Of a stretch of 64,000 nucleotides of DNA, positions 52,421 through 60,229 are shown one piece after another. The notes under the pieces were generated by a model that saw only the letters and a list, made by a program, of their open reading frames with translations, ran no database searches and was not told the DNA's origin. The translations under genes and the position numbers were made by a program. Numbering within the stretch: the first letter of the stretch is position 1; every line of letters begins with the position of its first letter. Source of the stretch: WHSW01 sp963851045 (lineage in GTDB: Bacteria; Actinomycetota; Thermoleophilia; Solirubrobacterales; 70-9); contig CAWKNC010000002.1 in NCBI GenBank assembly GCA_963851045.1, positions 1,550,001 to 1,614,000 on the forward strand, read 5' to 3'.

Positions 52421-53311
52421 TCAGCGGGCGGCACTTTGCGCCGCGTCCCAAACCTCGGCGCGCAATTGCTCTGCCGCCGCACGGGGATCTGCCGCCGTCG
52501 CGATCGACCGCGAGGCGGTGACCAGCGCTGACGCGGGGTCGTCGGAGAAGGCGGGGCCAAGCGCAGCTGGACTGCCACCCTGAGCGCCGACGCCCGGGAT
52601 GAGGAAGATCGAGGTCGGCATCAGTTCGCGCAGCCGCCCGAGGTGCTCGGGCTCGGTTGCGCCGCAGACGGCGCCCATCCCGCTCAGGCCCGAGCTACCG
52701 GCGAGGCGCGGCGCGCGCTCGGCCACCATCCGCGCCAGCTGCTCGTAGAGCGGGCCGTCGCCGGTCTCGAGATCGAGCACATCCGCCGCGCCCGGATTTG
52801 AGGTGCGGACCAAGGCGAATACGCCTGCCCCACTCGCCGCCGCCGCTTCGATCAACGGGTCCAGCGCGTCGCCGCCGATGAGCGGATTCGCGGTGGCAGC
52901 GTCGGCACCTAGCCCACCCACATTGCCCCATGGCGACGGGGTTGCGCCGAACAGCGCCTGGCCGTATGCGGCGGCGCTGACCGGGACATCGCCGCGTTTA
53001 CCGTCGGCAATCACCAGGAGTCCAGCGCTGTGCGCGGCGTCGACCACACCCTCAAGCGCGCGCCAGCCGGCCCAACCGAGGCGCTCGAAGCAGGCGAGCT
53101 GCGGCTTGACCGCGACGCACGCCGGCCCGGCCGCCTCGATCAGCGCACGGCAGTGCGCGAGAACGGCGTCGGCGGCGGCCTCGGCGGGCGAACCTTCGCC
53201 CTCCCGAGGCCGCCGCTCGAGCCGGTTCGGATCCGGATCGAGCCCGAGACAGACCTGGCTGCTGCGCTCCTTGACGAGCGCAGACAGCCGGTCGGCAAAT
53301 GCGGGGCTCAG
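52421..53311 (-). CDS. pyrF: Orotidine 5'-phosphate decarboxylase, probable CTG start
   Basis: A 296-residue enzyme of the mycobacterial-type PyrF group, making UMP. The catalytic LVIADGKRGDVPVSA (D-x-K-x-x-D), the opening FADRLSALVKERSSQVCLGL and the phosphate loop IFLIPGVGAQGG are intact. No ATG, GTG or TTG lies between the hup stop and the conserved N-terminus. In-frame CTG 53311 gives a start that aligns with the family (MSPAFADRL). An internal GTG at 53047 would remove the essential N-terminal strand. It lies downstream of hup. Confidence 0.9.
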   Translation of the reverse strand: MSPAFADRLSALVKERSSQVCLGLDPDPNRLERRPREGEGSPAEAAADAVLAHCRALIEAAGPACVAVKPQLACFERLGWAGWRALEGVVDAAHSAGLLVIADGKRGDVPVSAAAYGQALFGATPSPWGNVGGLGADAATANPLIGGDALDPLIEAAAASGAGVFALVRTSNPGAADVLDLETGDGPLYEQLARMVAERAPRLAGSSGLSGMGAVCGATEPEHLGRLRELMPTSIFLIPGVGAQGGSPAALGPAFSDDPASALVTASRSIATAADPRAAAEQLRAEVWDAAQSAAR

Positions 53312-53328
53312 AGCCGACTCAGGCGGCC

Positions 53329-53604
53329 TTAGCCGCCCTTGACCGAGCTCTTGAGACCGGCGCCCGCGGAGAACTTCGGCACCTTGCCGCCCGCGATCGT
53401 GATCCGCTCGCCCGTACGCGGGTTGACGCCCTGACGCGGGCCGCGCTCAGCGACGCTGAACTTCCCGAAGCCGGTGAAGCTGATCTCACCGCCGCCCGTG
53501 AGCGTGCTCTGGATCCCGTCCAGGACTGCGTCGACGGCATCCGCAGCAGCCTTCTTGCTGTCGAAGTTGCCGGCGATGCTCTCGACGAATTCAGCCTTGG
53601 TCAA
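53329..53604 (-). CDS. hup: HU-family DNA-binding protein
   Basis: A 91-residue histone-like protein (TKAEFVESIAGNFDSKKAA, FTGFGKFSVAERGPRQGVNP, FSAGAGLKSSVKGG) with no Lys-rich C-terminal tail of the mycobacterial type. TTG 53604 is chosen because AGGAGG at 53612-53617 lies 7 bp upstream. It shapes nucleoid DNA as a dimer. The pyrF gene follows within 20 bp. Confidence 0.96.
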   Translation of the reverse strand: MTKAEFVESIAGNFDSKKAAADAVDAVLDGIQSTLTGGGEISFTGFGKFSVAERGPRQGVNPRTGERITIAGGKVPKFSAGAGLKSSVKGG

Positions 53605-53611
53605 TGTCTTT

Positions 53612-53617
53612 CCTCCT
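53612..53617 (-). promoter_or_regulatory. Shine-Dalgarno AGGAGG of hup
   Basis: AGGAGG lies 7 bp before TTG 53604 and decides this start over upstream in-frame codons. A TACGGT hexamer at 53647-53652 could be its -10, giving a short leader. Confidence 0.75.
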
Positions 53618-53717
53618 GAGTGGCGTTTGTCGGTGGAACGCAAAAGACCGTAACAGCGCCCCTAGACGACCTTTTTGCGGCTTGCTTGTGCGGAATTGCG
53701 ACGTTTGTCGCGAGCGC

Positions 53718-54665
53718 TCAGAGGACCGGCGTCCGATGCCTGACGCTGCCGGCGAGAAGCGCAGCGAATCCGACGGCGTCGGCGGTGACCTCAGTCGCGG
53801 CGACGAGGGGCGCATTGCGTCGATGCCGACGGGCCCGGCGGGCGAGCCAAAGGGCATACGGACCAACTGCCACGAGGGGCAGTGGCGACCGGCGGATGGC
53901 GGCAACCGCCAGGCCGGCAAGCCCGAGGTCAAACCGCGCGGTTCGGCTCGTCAAGAAGAGGCGAGCAAACAGAAACTCGCTGCGCAGCTCGGGAATGCGG
54001 GCGACCAGGTCGGGGAAGTACGCGAGACGGCGGCGCTCCGCCACGTAGCCCGCTGGGCCACGCGGGAAGACGGCGTGGGCCACTCTGGCCGCCGACGTAA
54101 ACGCGACGCGCGCACCCGACCGCCGCGCGCGCCAGCCGAAGGCCGCATCCTCGCCAAAGGGCTGATCGATCGCCGGCACCTCGTCAAAGCCCCCCGCCCG
54201 CTCGAAGGTCTCGCGGGTAACGAACAGATTGGCGGTCTCGAAAAGCTCGGTCAGCCCGCCGACCTCGAGCGTGCGATCGAATGGATGCACGCTCGCAGCG
54301 CGATCAGCGATGACGGCGCCCTGGACCAAATCTGCGTGCTCGAGGGCGGCAAGTCCGTGACGCAGCCATCCGGGCTCAGGAGCGCAGTCGGCGTCCGTGA
54401 ACGCGAGCACCGGCGCGGCCGCGGCGGCTACCCCTCGATTTCGCGCGCGACCGGCGCCGGTGCGTCCACCGCTGAGCACCGACACAGGCCCCGGTGCAGA
54501 ACTCGCGATGGCGGCGGTGCCATCGGTCGAGCCGTCGTCGACGATGATTACCTCGAAGGCCTGATCGAGGTCCTGCTCGACAAGGGCCGCGAGGGTCGCT
54601 CCAATCGTTGCCTCCGCATTGTGCGCAGGCACGATCACGCTGATGACGATCTCTGATTCGCGCAA
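53718..54665 (-). CDS. GT2 glycosyltransferase with SVRHRTPVL tail
   Basis: A 315-residue GT2. It has VISVIVPAHNAEATIGATLA, VIIVDDGSTDGTAAIAS and VLAFTDADCAPEPGWLRHGL (D-A-D), then GEDAAFGWRARRSGARVAFT. A C-terminal helix and the tail SVRHRTPVL match two other GT2s here. TTG 54665 is chosen because TAGTTT lies 7 bp upstream; TTG 54674 is the alternative. It is divergent from the next GT2 with 18 bp between the start codons. Confidence 0.88.
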   Translation of the reverse strand: MRESEIVISVIVPAHNAEATIGATLAALVEQDLDQAFEVIIVDDGSTDGTAAIASSAPGPVSVLSGGRTGAGRARNRGVAAAAAPVLAFTDADCAPEPGWLRHGLAALEHADLVQGAVIADRAASVHPFDRTLEVGGLTELFETANLFVTRETFERAGGFDEVPAIDQPFGEDAAFGWRARRSGARVAFTSAARVAHAVFPRGPAGYVAERRRLAYFPDLVARIPELRSEFLFARLFLTSRTARFDLGLAGLAVAAIRRSPLPLVAVGPYALWLARRARRHRRNAPLVAATEVTADAVGFAALLAGSVRHRTPVL

Positions 54666-54672
54666 GGCCGAC

Positions 54673-54678
54673 AAACTA
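54673..54678 (-). promoter_or_regulatory. -10 element TAGTTT of the GT2 gene
   Basis: TAGTTT on the minus strand lies 7 bp before TTG 54665, inside the 18-bp divergent gap. Confidence 0.45.
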
Positions 54679-54683
54679 TTGCG

Positions 54684-55658
54684 ATGCCAGCCGAGCCTCC
54701 CCCGACACCCGAGATCTCGGTTGTGGTCGCGACGCACAACCGCGCGGCGCGGTTGGAGCACCTGCTCGCCGGGCTGCGCTCGCAATCGATCGACGCGAGG
54801 CGCTTCGAGGTGGTCGTCGTCGACGACGGCTCGACAGACGCCACGGCCGCAACGCTGACCCGGGTCGCAAGCGAGTGGCCGGCGCTGAGGGTGATCAAGC
54901 GGGCGCGGGCCGCCGGCCCCGCCACCGCAAGAAACGACGGCTGGCGAGCCGCCGCCGGTTCGGTCATCGCGTTCACCGACGACGACTGCGTCCCAGATCC
55001 TCATTGGCTGGAGCGTGGCCTGGAGGCGGTGGCGGCCAATCCCGGGGCATTCGTTCAGGGCCGCACGATGCCCAACCCCACCGAGCTGGACGCCACGGGA
55101 CCCTTCTCGCGAACGATCGAGGTCGCCGAGCTGCACCCCGCCTTCAACACCTGCAACATCCTCTATCCCCGCGAGATCCTCGAGCGGATTGGCGGGTTCG
55201 ATGAGGTGGCCTTCGACCGCTCGCCGGGGGGCGAGGACTGCGATCTCGGCTGGCGCGCGATCGCCGCGGGAGCGCGCCCGGTGTTCGCGCCCGAGACGCT
55301 CGTGCACCACGCCATCGACCGCGTCGGCGCGCTTGGAATGCTGCGGGTCGCGGCGCGCTGGACCACCCCGATGGCCGCCTACGCGCGCCACCCCGGCCTG
55401 CGCAGTGACTTCGTCGGGGGCATCTTCTGGAAGCGCACCCACTACTGGCTCGCGCGCACGCTGCTCGCCCTTGTGCTGCCCAGCCGCATGGCTCCGGTTC
55501 GGGCCTGGCTGATGTACCCCTACCTGCGCGACATCTGGGCGCGCGGCCGCGTTCTTGGCGGCGGCCCGCTGCTCGCGCCGTGGTACGTGCTGCTCGACCT
55601 GGTCGAAACGATCGCCGTCGCGCGAGCGGCGATTCGCTACCGCCGGCTCATGCTCTGA
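54684..55658 (+). CDS. GT2 glycosyltransferase
   Basis: A 324-residue GT2. It has EISVVVATHNRAARLEHLLA, VVVVDDGSTDATAATL and VIAFTDDDCVPDPHWLERGL (D-D-D), then NTCNILYPREILERIGGFDE and GGEDCDLGWRA. The tail AIRYRRLML is a diverged version of the R-H-R-T-x-V-L ending of its neighbours. It stands alone on the plus strand and is the mirror partner of the divergent GT2. Confidence 0.9.
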   Translation: MPAEPPPTPEISVVVATHNRAARLEHLLAGLRSQSIDARRFEVVVVDDGSTDATAATLTRVASEWPALRVIKRARAAGPATARNDGWRAAAGSVIAFTDDDCVPDPHWLERGLEAVAANPGAFVQGRTMPNPTELDATGPFSRTIEVAELHPAFNTCNILYPREILERIGGFDEVAFDRSPGGEDCDLGWRAIAAGARPVFAPETLVHHAIDRVGALGMLRVAARWTTPMAAYARHPGLRSDFVGGIFWKRTHYWLARTLLALVLPSRMAPVRAWLMYPYLRDIWARGRVLGGGPLLAPWYVLLDLVETIAVARAAIRYRRLML

Positions 55659-55661
55659 CCT

Positions 55662-55736
55662 CCCCCACCCGGCCGAACGTCCCGCAATACCCCCTGCGCG
55701 GTACATCGCGGGACGTTCGGCAGGTGGTGGGGGTGG
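55662..55736. repeat. Long inverted repeat between convergent GT2 genes
   Basis: A perfect 14-bp core (GCCGAACGTCCCGC at 55672-55685 with its complement at 55708-55721) is extended by a C-rich left arm (55662-55671) that pairs partly with the G-rich right arm (55722-55736). The loop is 22 bases. It can act as a terminator for both genes or be a REP-type element. Confidence 0.75.
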
Positions 55737-55737
55737 G

Positions 55738-56586
55738 CTATGCGGCTTTGTTGGAGCGGGCCGTGTAGCCCCACCGCAGACCGGCGGCAGCCACCCCGTC
55801 GAGCAGCTTGAACGCGGCGCGCTCGAACCGCAGCGTCAGGGCCCACACCAACGCGCCGGCCCCCGCGCGGATCAACGGGCCGAGGAGCGGGGGACGCCCG
55901 CCTGAGTCTGGGTGCAGGCTCTGGATCCACCGTCGTCCGGCCCCGTAGCCGACGGCCTGGCGCCAAATCGCCCGAACGCCCTGCGGATCGCGGTGTAAGA
56001 CGACGGCGTCCGGGCGGTGCTCCAGCGACCAGCCGGCCGCCTGGATTCGCCAGCAGAGCTCGATGTCGGCGTCCGAGCGGACGTCGCCCGGGAAACCGCC
56101 CACCTCGTCCCACGCTTCGCGGCGGACGGCCATGTTGCCGGTGACGCCCGCGGCGGGCCCGGCGCGCTCGGCCTCCCTGGCGGTGCGAAGCCCACGACGT
56201 GAGCGCGACCAGCGAGCGGTGAGCTCCGTCTGCGCCGGGTCGCCAACCAGCTCACCGGCGAGGATCCCGACACGCTCCCCCGGGTTGGAGCTGAAGTAGT
56301 CGCGGACAAGCGACGGCGGGGCAACGCAATCGGCATCGATGAACAGCAGCCAGTCGCCACGCGCCCGTGTCACCCCGGCATTTCGCGCGAAGTAGGCGGA
56401 CCGGCGCTGCGGTGCATGGACCACCTCGATCGGCGACCCGGCGTCCCGCGGAGCTACGCCCGATGGCGTGTTGTCGACGAACACGATCTCATCGCCATCA
56501 CCGAGCTCGATCCGGCTCAGCGCTTCCAGGGCAGCGATCGCGGTCGCCGCGTCGCCGGCGAATGGGACGATCACGCTGACGGTCAC
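55738..56586 (-). CDS. GT2 glycosyltransferase
   Basis: A 282-residue GT2 that opens VTVSVIVPFAGDAATAIAAL. It has EIVFVDNTPSGVAPRD in place of the usual DDGS motif and LLFIDADCVAPPSLVRDYF (D-A-D), then AVRREAWDEVGGFPGDVRSD. GTG 56586 overlaps the stop of the upstream GT2 (GTGA). The C-terminus is hydrophobic but lacks the HRTPVL tail. It probably adds a different sugar in the same pathway as its coupled partner. Confidence 0.88.
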   Translation of the reverse strand: MTVSVIVPFAGDAATAIAALEALSRIELGDGDEIVFVDNTPSGVAPRDAGSPIEVVHAPQRRSAYFARNAGVTRARGDWLLFIDADCVAPPSLVRDYFSSNPGERVGILAGELVGDPAQTELTARWSRSRRGLRTAREAERAGPAAGVTGNMAVRREAWDEVGGFPGDVRSDADIELCWRIQAAGWSLEHRPDAVVLHRDPQGVRAIWRQAVGYGAGRRWIQSLHPDSGGRPPLLGPLIRAGAGALVWALTLRFERAAFKLLDGVAAAGLRWGYTARSNKAA

Positions 56587-57557
56587 AGCACGAGCGTGCG
56601 GTGGCGGATCGATCCCCGCAGCGAGGTCGCCAGCGAAAGGGCGTCGTGAGCGACGAAGAACGGCGCGTGGCCGGGAACTGCGCCCGGCCCGGCGCACCGG
56701 CGAGCCACCGAAAGCGCATACGGCAATGCGAGCGCAGCGGTCCACCGATGGCGCCGACCCAGCCAGAGGCCAAGTGCGGCCAGCAGCAGTCGCGGCAACG
56801 CCGGGTTGCGGACGACGCCGAGCCAGAGCGTGCGCCGGCGCAGCTCGGGGTGGCGCCGAAACGCGTAGACCGAGTCCGCACCGATGAGCGCACCGCGCAG
56901 CGCGGCAACCGCGCCGATCTCATCGACCGCGTGGTGAACCGCGGCGGCGGGCTCGAAGCGAAGCTCGACGCCAAGCTCGCGGGCGCGCCAGCCGAGGTCG
57001 GTGTCCTCACCGAGCGCCTCGGAAAAGCGCTCGTCGAAGCCGCCGAGACGCTCCAGGAGGTCGCGTGGATAGACGATGTTGCAGCTTGCAAACCACTCGT
57101 CGGGCTCGGGTATGTCGCGGGTGCGGGCGAACGGGCCGATTCGACCGACCTCCGCCGGCAACGGCGTCGTCGGCCCGGCGACGATGGCACCGGGGCGCTC
57201 CCGTGCTGCGGCGAGCGCCGCCTCCAACCAGCCTGGCGTCGGCTCGCAATCGTCATCGACGAAGGCCACCAGGTCCGTCCCTGCCTCTCGCCAGCCATCG
57301 TTGCGGGCTGCGGCCGGTCCTCCCGTCTCGTTGCGTGTGATGACCCGAAGCGTGAGATTGCCCCCGTCGCCGGCACGCGCGAGCGCTGCGGCGGTTTCAT
57401 CTCGCGATCCGTCGTCGATGACGATCACCTCGAACTCCCCCGCGTCAAGCGTCTGACCGCGTAATGCATCGAGCAGCCGTCCGAGTCGCGCCGCGCGGTC
57501 GCGGGTGGGGACGACGACGCTGATCGCCGGGGAGCCGCCCACCGGCCGCGGGCCCAT
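56583..57557 (-). CDS. GT2 glycosyltransferase with SIRHRTLVL tail
   Basis: A 324-residue GT2. It has AISVVVPTRDRAARLGRLLD, VIVIDDGSRDETAAALARAG and LVAFVDDDCEPTPGWLEAAL (D-D-D), then ASCNIVYPRDLLERLGGFDE and GEDTDLGWRARELG. It ends SIRHRTLVL, close to two other GT2s in the window. It starts 3 bp after the argS stop, so it may be transcribed from the argS promoter, and it is coupled to the next GT2. Confidence 0.9.
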   Translation of the reverse strand: MGPRPVGGSPAISVVVPTRDRAARLGRLLDALRGQTLDAGEFEVIVIDDGSRDETAAALARAGDGGNLTLRVITRNETGGPAAARNDGWREAGTDLVAFVDDDCEPTPGWLEAALAAARERPGAIVAGPTTPLPAEVGRIGPFARTRDIPEPDEWFASCNIVYPRDLLERLGGFDERFSEALGEDTDLGWRARELGVELRFEPAAAVHHAVDEIGAVAALRGALIGADSVYAFRRHPELRRRTLWLGVVRNPALPRLLLAALGLWLGRRHRWTAALALPYALSVARRCAGPGAVPGHAPFFVAHDALSLATSLRGSIRHRTLVL

Positions 57558-57560
57558 CGC

Positions 57561-59216
57561 CTACATCCGCTCCGGTGCCGCGACTCCGAGCAGGCTGAGG
57601 GTGGCGGCGATAGTGCGCTTGGTCGCAACGCACAGGCCGAGACGCGCGGCCTCCACCTCGGGCTCCGCCCCCACCACGCGGCAGTCGCGGTAAAAGGAAT
57701 GGAAGTCGGCGGCGGTCGCGGTCGCGTAGGCACAGAGACGATGAGGAGCGCGACGCTCCGCGGCGACCACGACCTCGTTGGGAAGCTCGAGAAGCCGGCG
57801 AACCAGCGCACGCTCGCTCGGTTCGGCGGTCGCATCAAGCGCTGCTTCGCTGCGAGCGGCTGCGCCTGCCACCTCATCGTCGGCGGCCACGTTCTCGTCG
57901 GCAGCCTTCCGGAGGATGCTCGCGATCCGTGCGTGCGCGTACTGGACGTAGTAGACGGGGTTGTCCTGCGACTGCGAACGCGCGAGCTCAAGATCGATGT
58001 CGATCGCGGTGTCGGCGCTGCGCTGGAGCATGAAGAAGCGCGCCGCGTCGACACCGATGTCGCCGACCAGCTCGTCGAGCGTGACGAAGTCACCCTTTCG
58101 CTTCGACATCCGCGCCCGCTCGCCGCCCTCGACAATGCTGACCATCTGCATGATCGCCGCCTCGAAGCGCTCGGGGTCAAAGCCGAGAGCGGCCAGCGCC
58201 GAGCGCATCCGCGGCACGTAACCGTGGTGATCGGCGCCGAGGACGTTGATCAGGTGCTCCCAGTTGCGTTCGAGCTTGTCGAGGTGGTAGGCGATGTCCG
58301 GGGCGAAGTAAGTCGGTTCGCCGTCCTTGCGGACCAGCACGCGGTCCTTGTCGTCAACGAAGTCGGTCGTGCGCAGCCAGGTGGCTCCGTCGTGGTCGTA
58401 CACGTGACCGCGCTCGCGCAACCGGTCGAGCGCGCGCTCCACCGCCCCGGCATCGCGCAGGGCGCGCTCGGACGACCAGGTGTCGAACGTGACGCCGAAG
58501 TCCAGCAGCGTCTGCTCGATCCGCTCGCGCATCGCCGCCACGCCCACCCGTTCGAGCCCCTCCAGGTCGGCAGCGTCGGCGCCGTCGGCGGCCAGCTCGC
58601 TCGCGAGCTCGGTCACGTAATCACCGGTATAGCCCCCCTCGGGTGGCTGGTCGCCGCGCATCCGCGCAGAGATCGATGCCGCGAACAGGCGGATCTGGGT
58701 GCCCGCGTCGTTGACGTAGTACTCGCGCTCGACGACGTCGCCGCGCCGAGCGAAGATCCGGGCCAGGGCATCGCCGTAAGCGGCGCCCCGACCGCTGGCC
58801 ACCGTCACCGGGCCGGTTGGATTCGCGCTCACGAACTCGACGAGGATCCGCTCCGTCACCGCACGTGCGGGGATGCCGATGGCGTCGCCAGCGGCAAGCA
58901 GGTCGCGGGTCGCCTCGCGGTGCCAGCGATCGGACAAAAAGACGTTGAGGAAACCCGGGCCGGCCACCTCGATCCGGTCGGCGCTCGCACCGAGCCCGGC
59001 TGCAAGCTGATCGCGCAGCTGCGCGGCAACCTCGCGCGGCGGCGTGCCCGCGATCGGGGCGAGCAGCATTGCCGCATTTGTCGAGTAGTCGCCGAGCTCC
59101 GCCTTGGGGGGACGCTCGAGGCCGAGTTTTTCGCCGGGATCGCCGATCGGGGCCGCGGCAGCGAGCACCGCGTTGCGCAGCGCGGCGAGCGGATCCGCTG
59201 TCGGAGTCGTGGCCAC
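57561..59216 (-). CDS. argS: Arginyl-tRNA synthetase with an atypical HIGH motif
   Basis: A 551-residue class I synthetase. It keeps the ArgRS N-terminal domain (AELGDYSTNAAMLLAPIAG), VEFVSANPTGPVTVASGRG, YYVNDAGTQI, LGADHHGYVPRM, and the KMSKS-like ARMSKRKGDFVTL. The C-terminal anticodon domain ends GVAAPERM. Where HVGH is expected, the sequence is TVAS. It charges tRNA-Arg and is probably the only argS. TACTAT lies 6 bp before GTG 59216. Confidence 0.95.
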   Translation of the reverse strand: MATTPTADPLAALRNAVLAAAAPIGDPGEKLGLERPPKAELGDYSTNAAMLLAPIAGTPPREVAAQLRDQLAAGLGASADRIEVAGPGFLNVFLSDRWHREATRDLLAAGDAIGIPARAVTERILVEFVSANPTGPVTVASGRGAAYGDALARIFARRGDVVEREYYVNDAGTQIRLFAASISARMRGDQPPEGGYTGDYVTELASELAADGADAADLEGLERVGVAAMRERIEQTLLDFGVTFDTWSSERALRDAGAVERALDRLRERGHVYDHDGATWLRTTDFVDDKDRVLVRKDGEPTYFAPDIAYHLDKLERNWEHLINVLGADHHGYVPRMRSALAALGFDPERFEAAIMQMVSIVEGGERARMSKRKGDFVTLDELVGDIGVDAARFFMLQRSADTAIDIDLELARSQSQDNPVYYVQYAHARIASILRKAADENVAADDEVAGAAARSEAALDATAEPSERALVRRLLELPNEVVVAAERRAPHRLCAYATATAADFHSFYRDCRVVGAEPEVEAARLGLCVATKRTIAATLSLLGVAAPERM

Positions 59217-59222
59217 GGATCG

Positions 59223-59228
59223 ATAGTA
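59223..59228 (-). promoter_or_regulatory. -10 element TACTAT of argS
   Basis: TACTAT on the minus strand lies 6 bp before GTG 59216, so transcription should start at or next to the start codon. Confidence 0.5.
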
Positions 59229-59265
59229 GACGCGCCCACGTGGGCAGCGAGGCCGGGCCAGCGCC

Positions 59266-59271
59266 TAAGCT
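59266..59271 (+). promoter_or_regulatory. -10 element TAAGCT of the epimerase gene
   Basis: TAAGCT lies 7 bp before GTG 59279. Confidence 0.45.
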
Positions 59272-59278
59272 GCCGCGC

Positions 59279-60214
59279 GTGAGATCCCTGGTAACCGGCG
59301 GCGCCGGCTTCATCGGCTCCAACCTGGTCGACGCTCTGATCGAGCGCGGGGACGACGTCGTCGTCCTCGACAACCTCTCCTCCGGCAAGCGCGAGAACCT
59401 CACCGCCGCCCTGGAGGCCGGAGCAACGCTGATCGAGGGCGACATCACTGACGGCGACACGGTCGGCCAGGCGTTCGCCGAGGCGGAGCCGGAGCGGGTC
59501 TTTCACCTTGCGGCTCAGATCGATGTCCGGCGCTCGGTCACCGACCCGGCCTTCGATCTCGGTGTGAACGTCGGCGGCACCCTGTCGCTGCTCGAGTGCC
59601 TGCGCGCGCAGGGATCCGGAAAGCTCGTTTTCGCCTCCACCGGCGGCGCGATCTACGGGGAGGGCAGCGGCCGTGATCTGCCCCTCGACGAGGACGCCGA
59701 GGTTCAGCCCGAAGCGCCATACGGCCAGTCGAAGCTTGCCGCCGAGGGCTATCTCGGCCTCTACCGCCGCATGTACGGCATCGACGCCGTGGCAATGCGG
59801 CTGGGCAACGTTTACGGGCCGCGTCAGGATCCGCTTGGCGAGGCGGGAGTCGTCGCGATCTTCTGCAACGCGATGAGCACAGGCGCCACGCCTCGCGTGT
59901 TCGGCGACGGGGAGCAGACCCGCGACTACATCTTCGTCGGCGACGTCGCCGACGCATTCATCGCCGGCGCCGAGGGCGAGACTCCGGGCCCGTTCAACGT
60001 CGGGACGGGCATCGAGACCAGCGTGCTCGAGCTGGGTGCCCGGCTTGCGGAAGTGGCGGGTGCCTCGTTCGAGCCGGAGCTCGCACCGCCACGTCCCGGC
60101 GAGGTGCAGCGAATCTCAATCGACTCCTCGCGGGCCGCCGACGAGCTCGGTTGGAGCGCCGCGAGCGGCCTGCCAGAGGGCCTCGCGGACACCTGGGCCT
60201 GGGTCAAGTCCTAA
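59279..60214 (+). CDS. NAD-dependent sugar epimerase (UDP-glucose 4-epimerase-like)
   Basis: A 311-residue extended short-chain dehydrogenase. It has VTGGAGFIGSNLVDAL (G-x-x-G-x-x-G), VFHLAAQIDVRRSV, the catalytic Thr region FASTGGAIYG, and YGQSKLAAE (Y-x3-K). It makes a nucleotide sugar, possibly UDP-galactose, for the surface glycan. It is the only nucleotide-sugar enzyme in the glycan region. GTG 59279 has TAAGCT 7 bp upstream. A GT2 gene follows 15 bp downstream. Confidence 0.9.
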   Translation: MRSLVTGGAGFIGSNLVDALIERGDDVVVLDNLSSGKRENLTAALEAGATLIEGDITDGDTVGQAFAEAEPERVFHLAAQIDVRRSVTDPAFDLGVNVGGTLSLLECLRAQGSGKLVFASTGGAIYGEGSGRDLPLDEDAEVQPEAPYGQSKLAAEGYLGLYRRMYGIDAVAMRLGNVYGPRQDPLGEAGVVAIFCNAMSTGATPRVFGDGEQTRDYIFVGDVADAFIAGAEGETPGPFNVGTGIETSVLELGARLAEVAGASFEPELAPPRPGEVQRISIDSSRAADELGWSAASGLPEGLADTWAWVKS

Positions 60215-60215
60215 C

Positions 60216-60221
60216 TAGTCT
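60216..60221 (+). promoter_or_regulatory. -10 element TAGTCT of the WbbL-like GT2 gene
   Basis: TAGTCT lies 8 bp before ATG 60230, just after the epimerase stop. Confidence 0.4.
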
Positions 60222-60229
60222 CACTTGCC

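Noticed and set aside
57699..59282. 527-residue open frame opposite argS
   Set aside because: Antisense shadow of a conserved synthetase.
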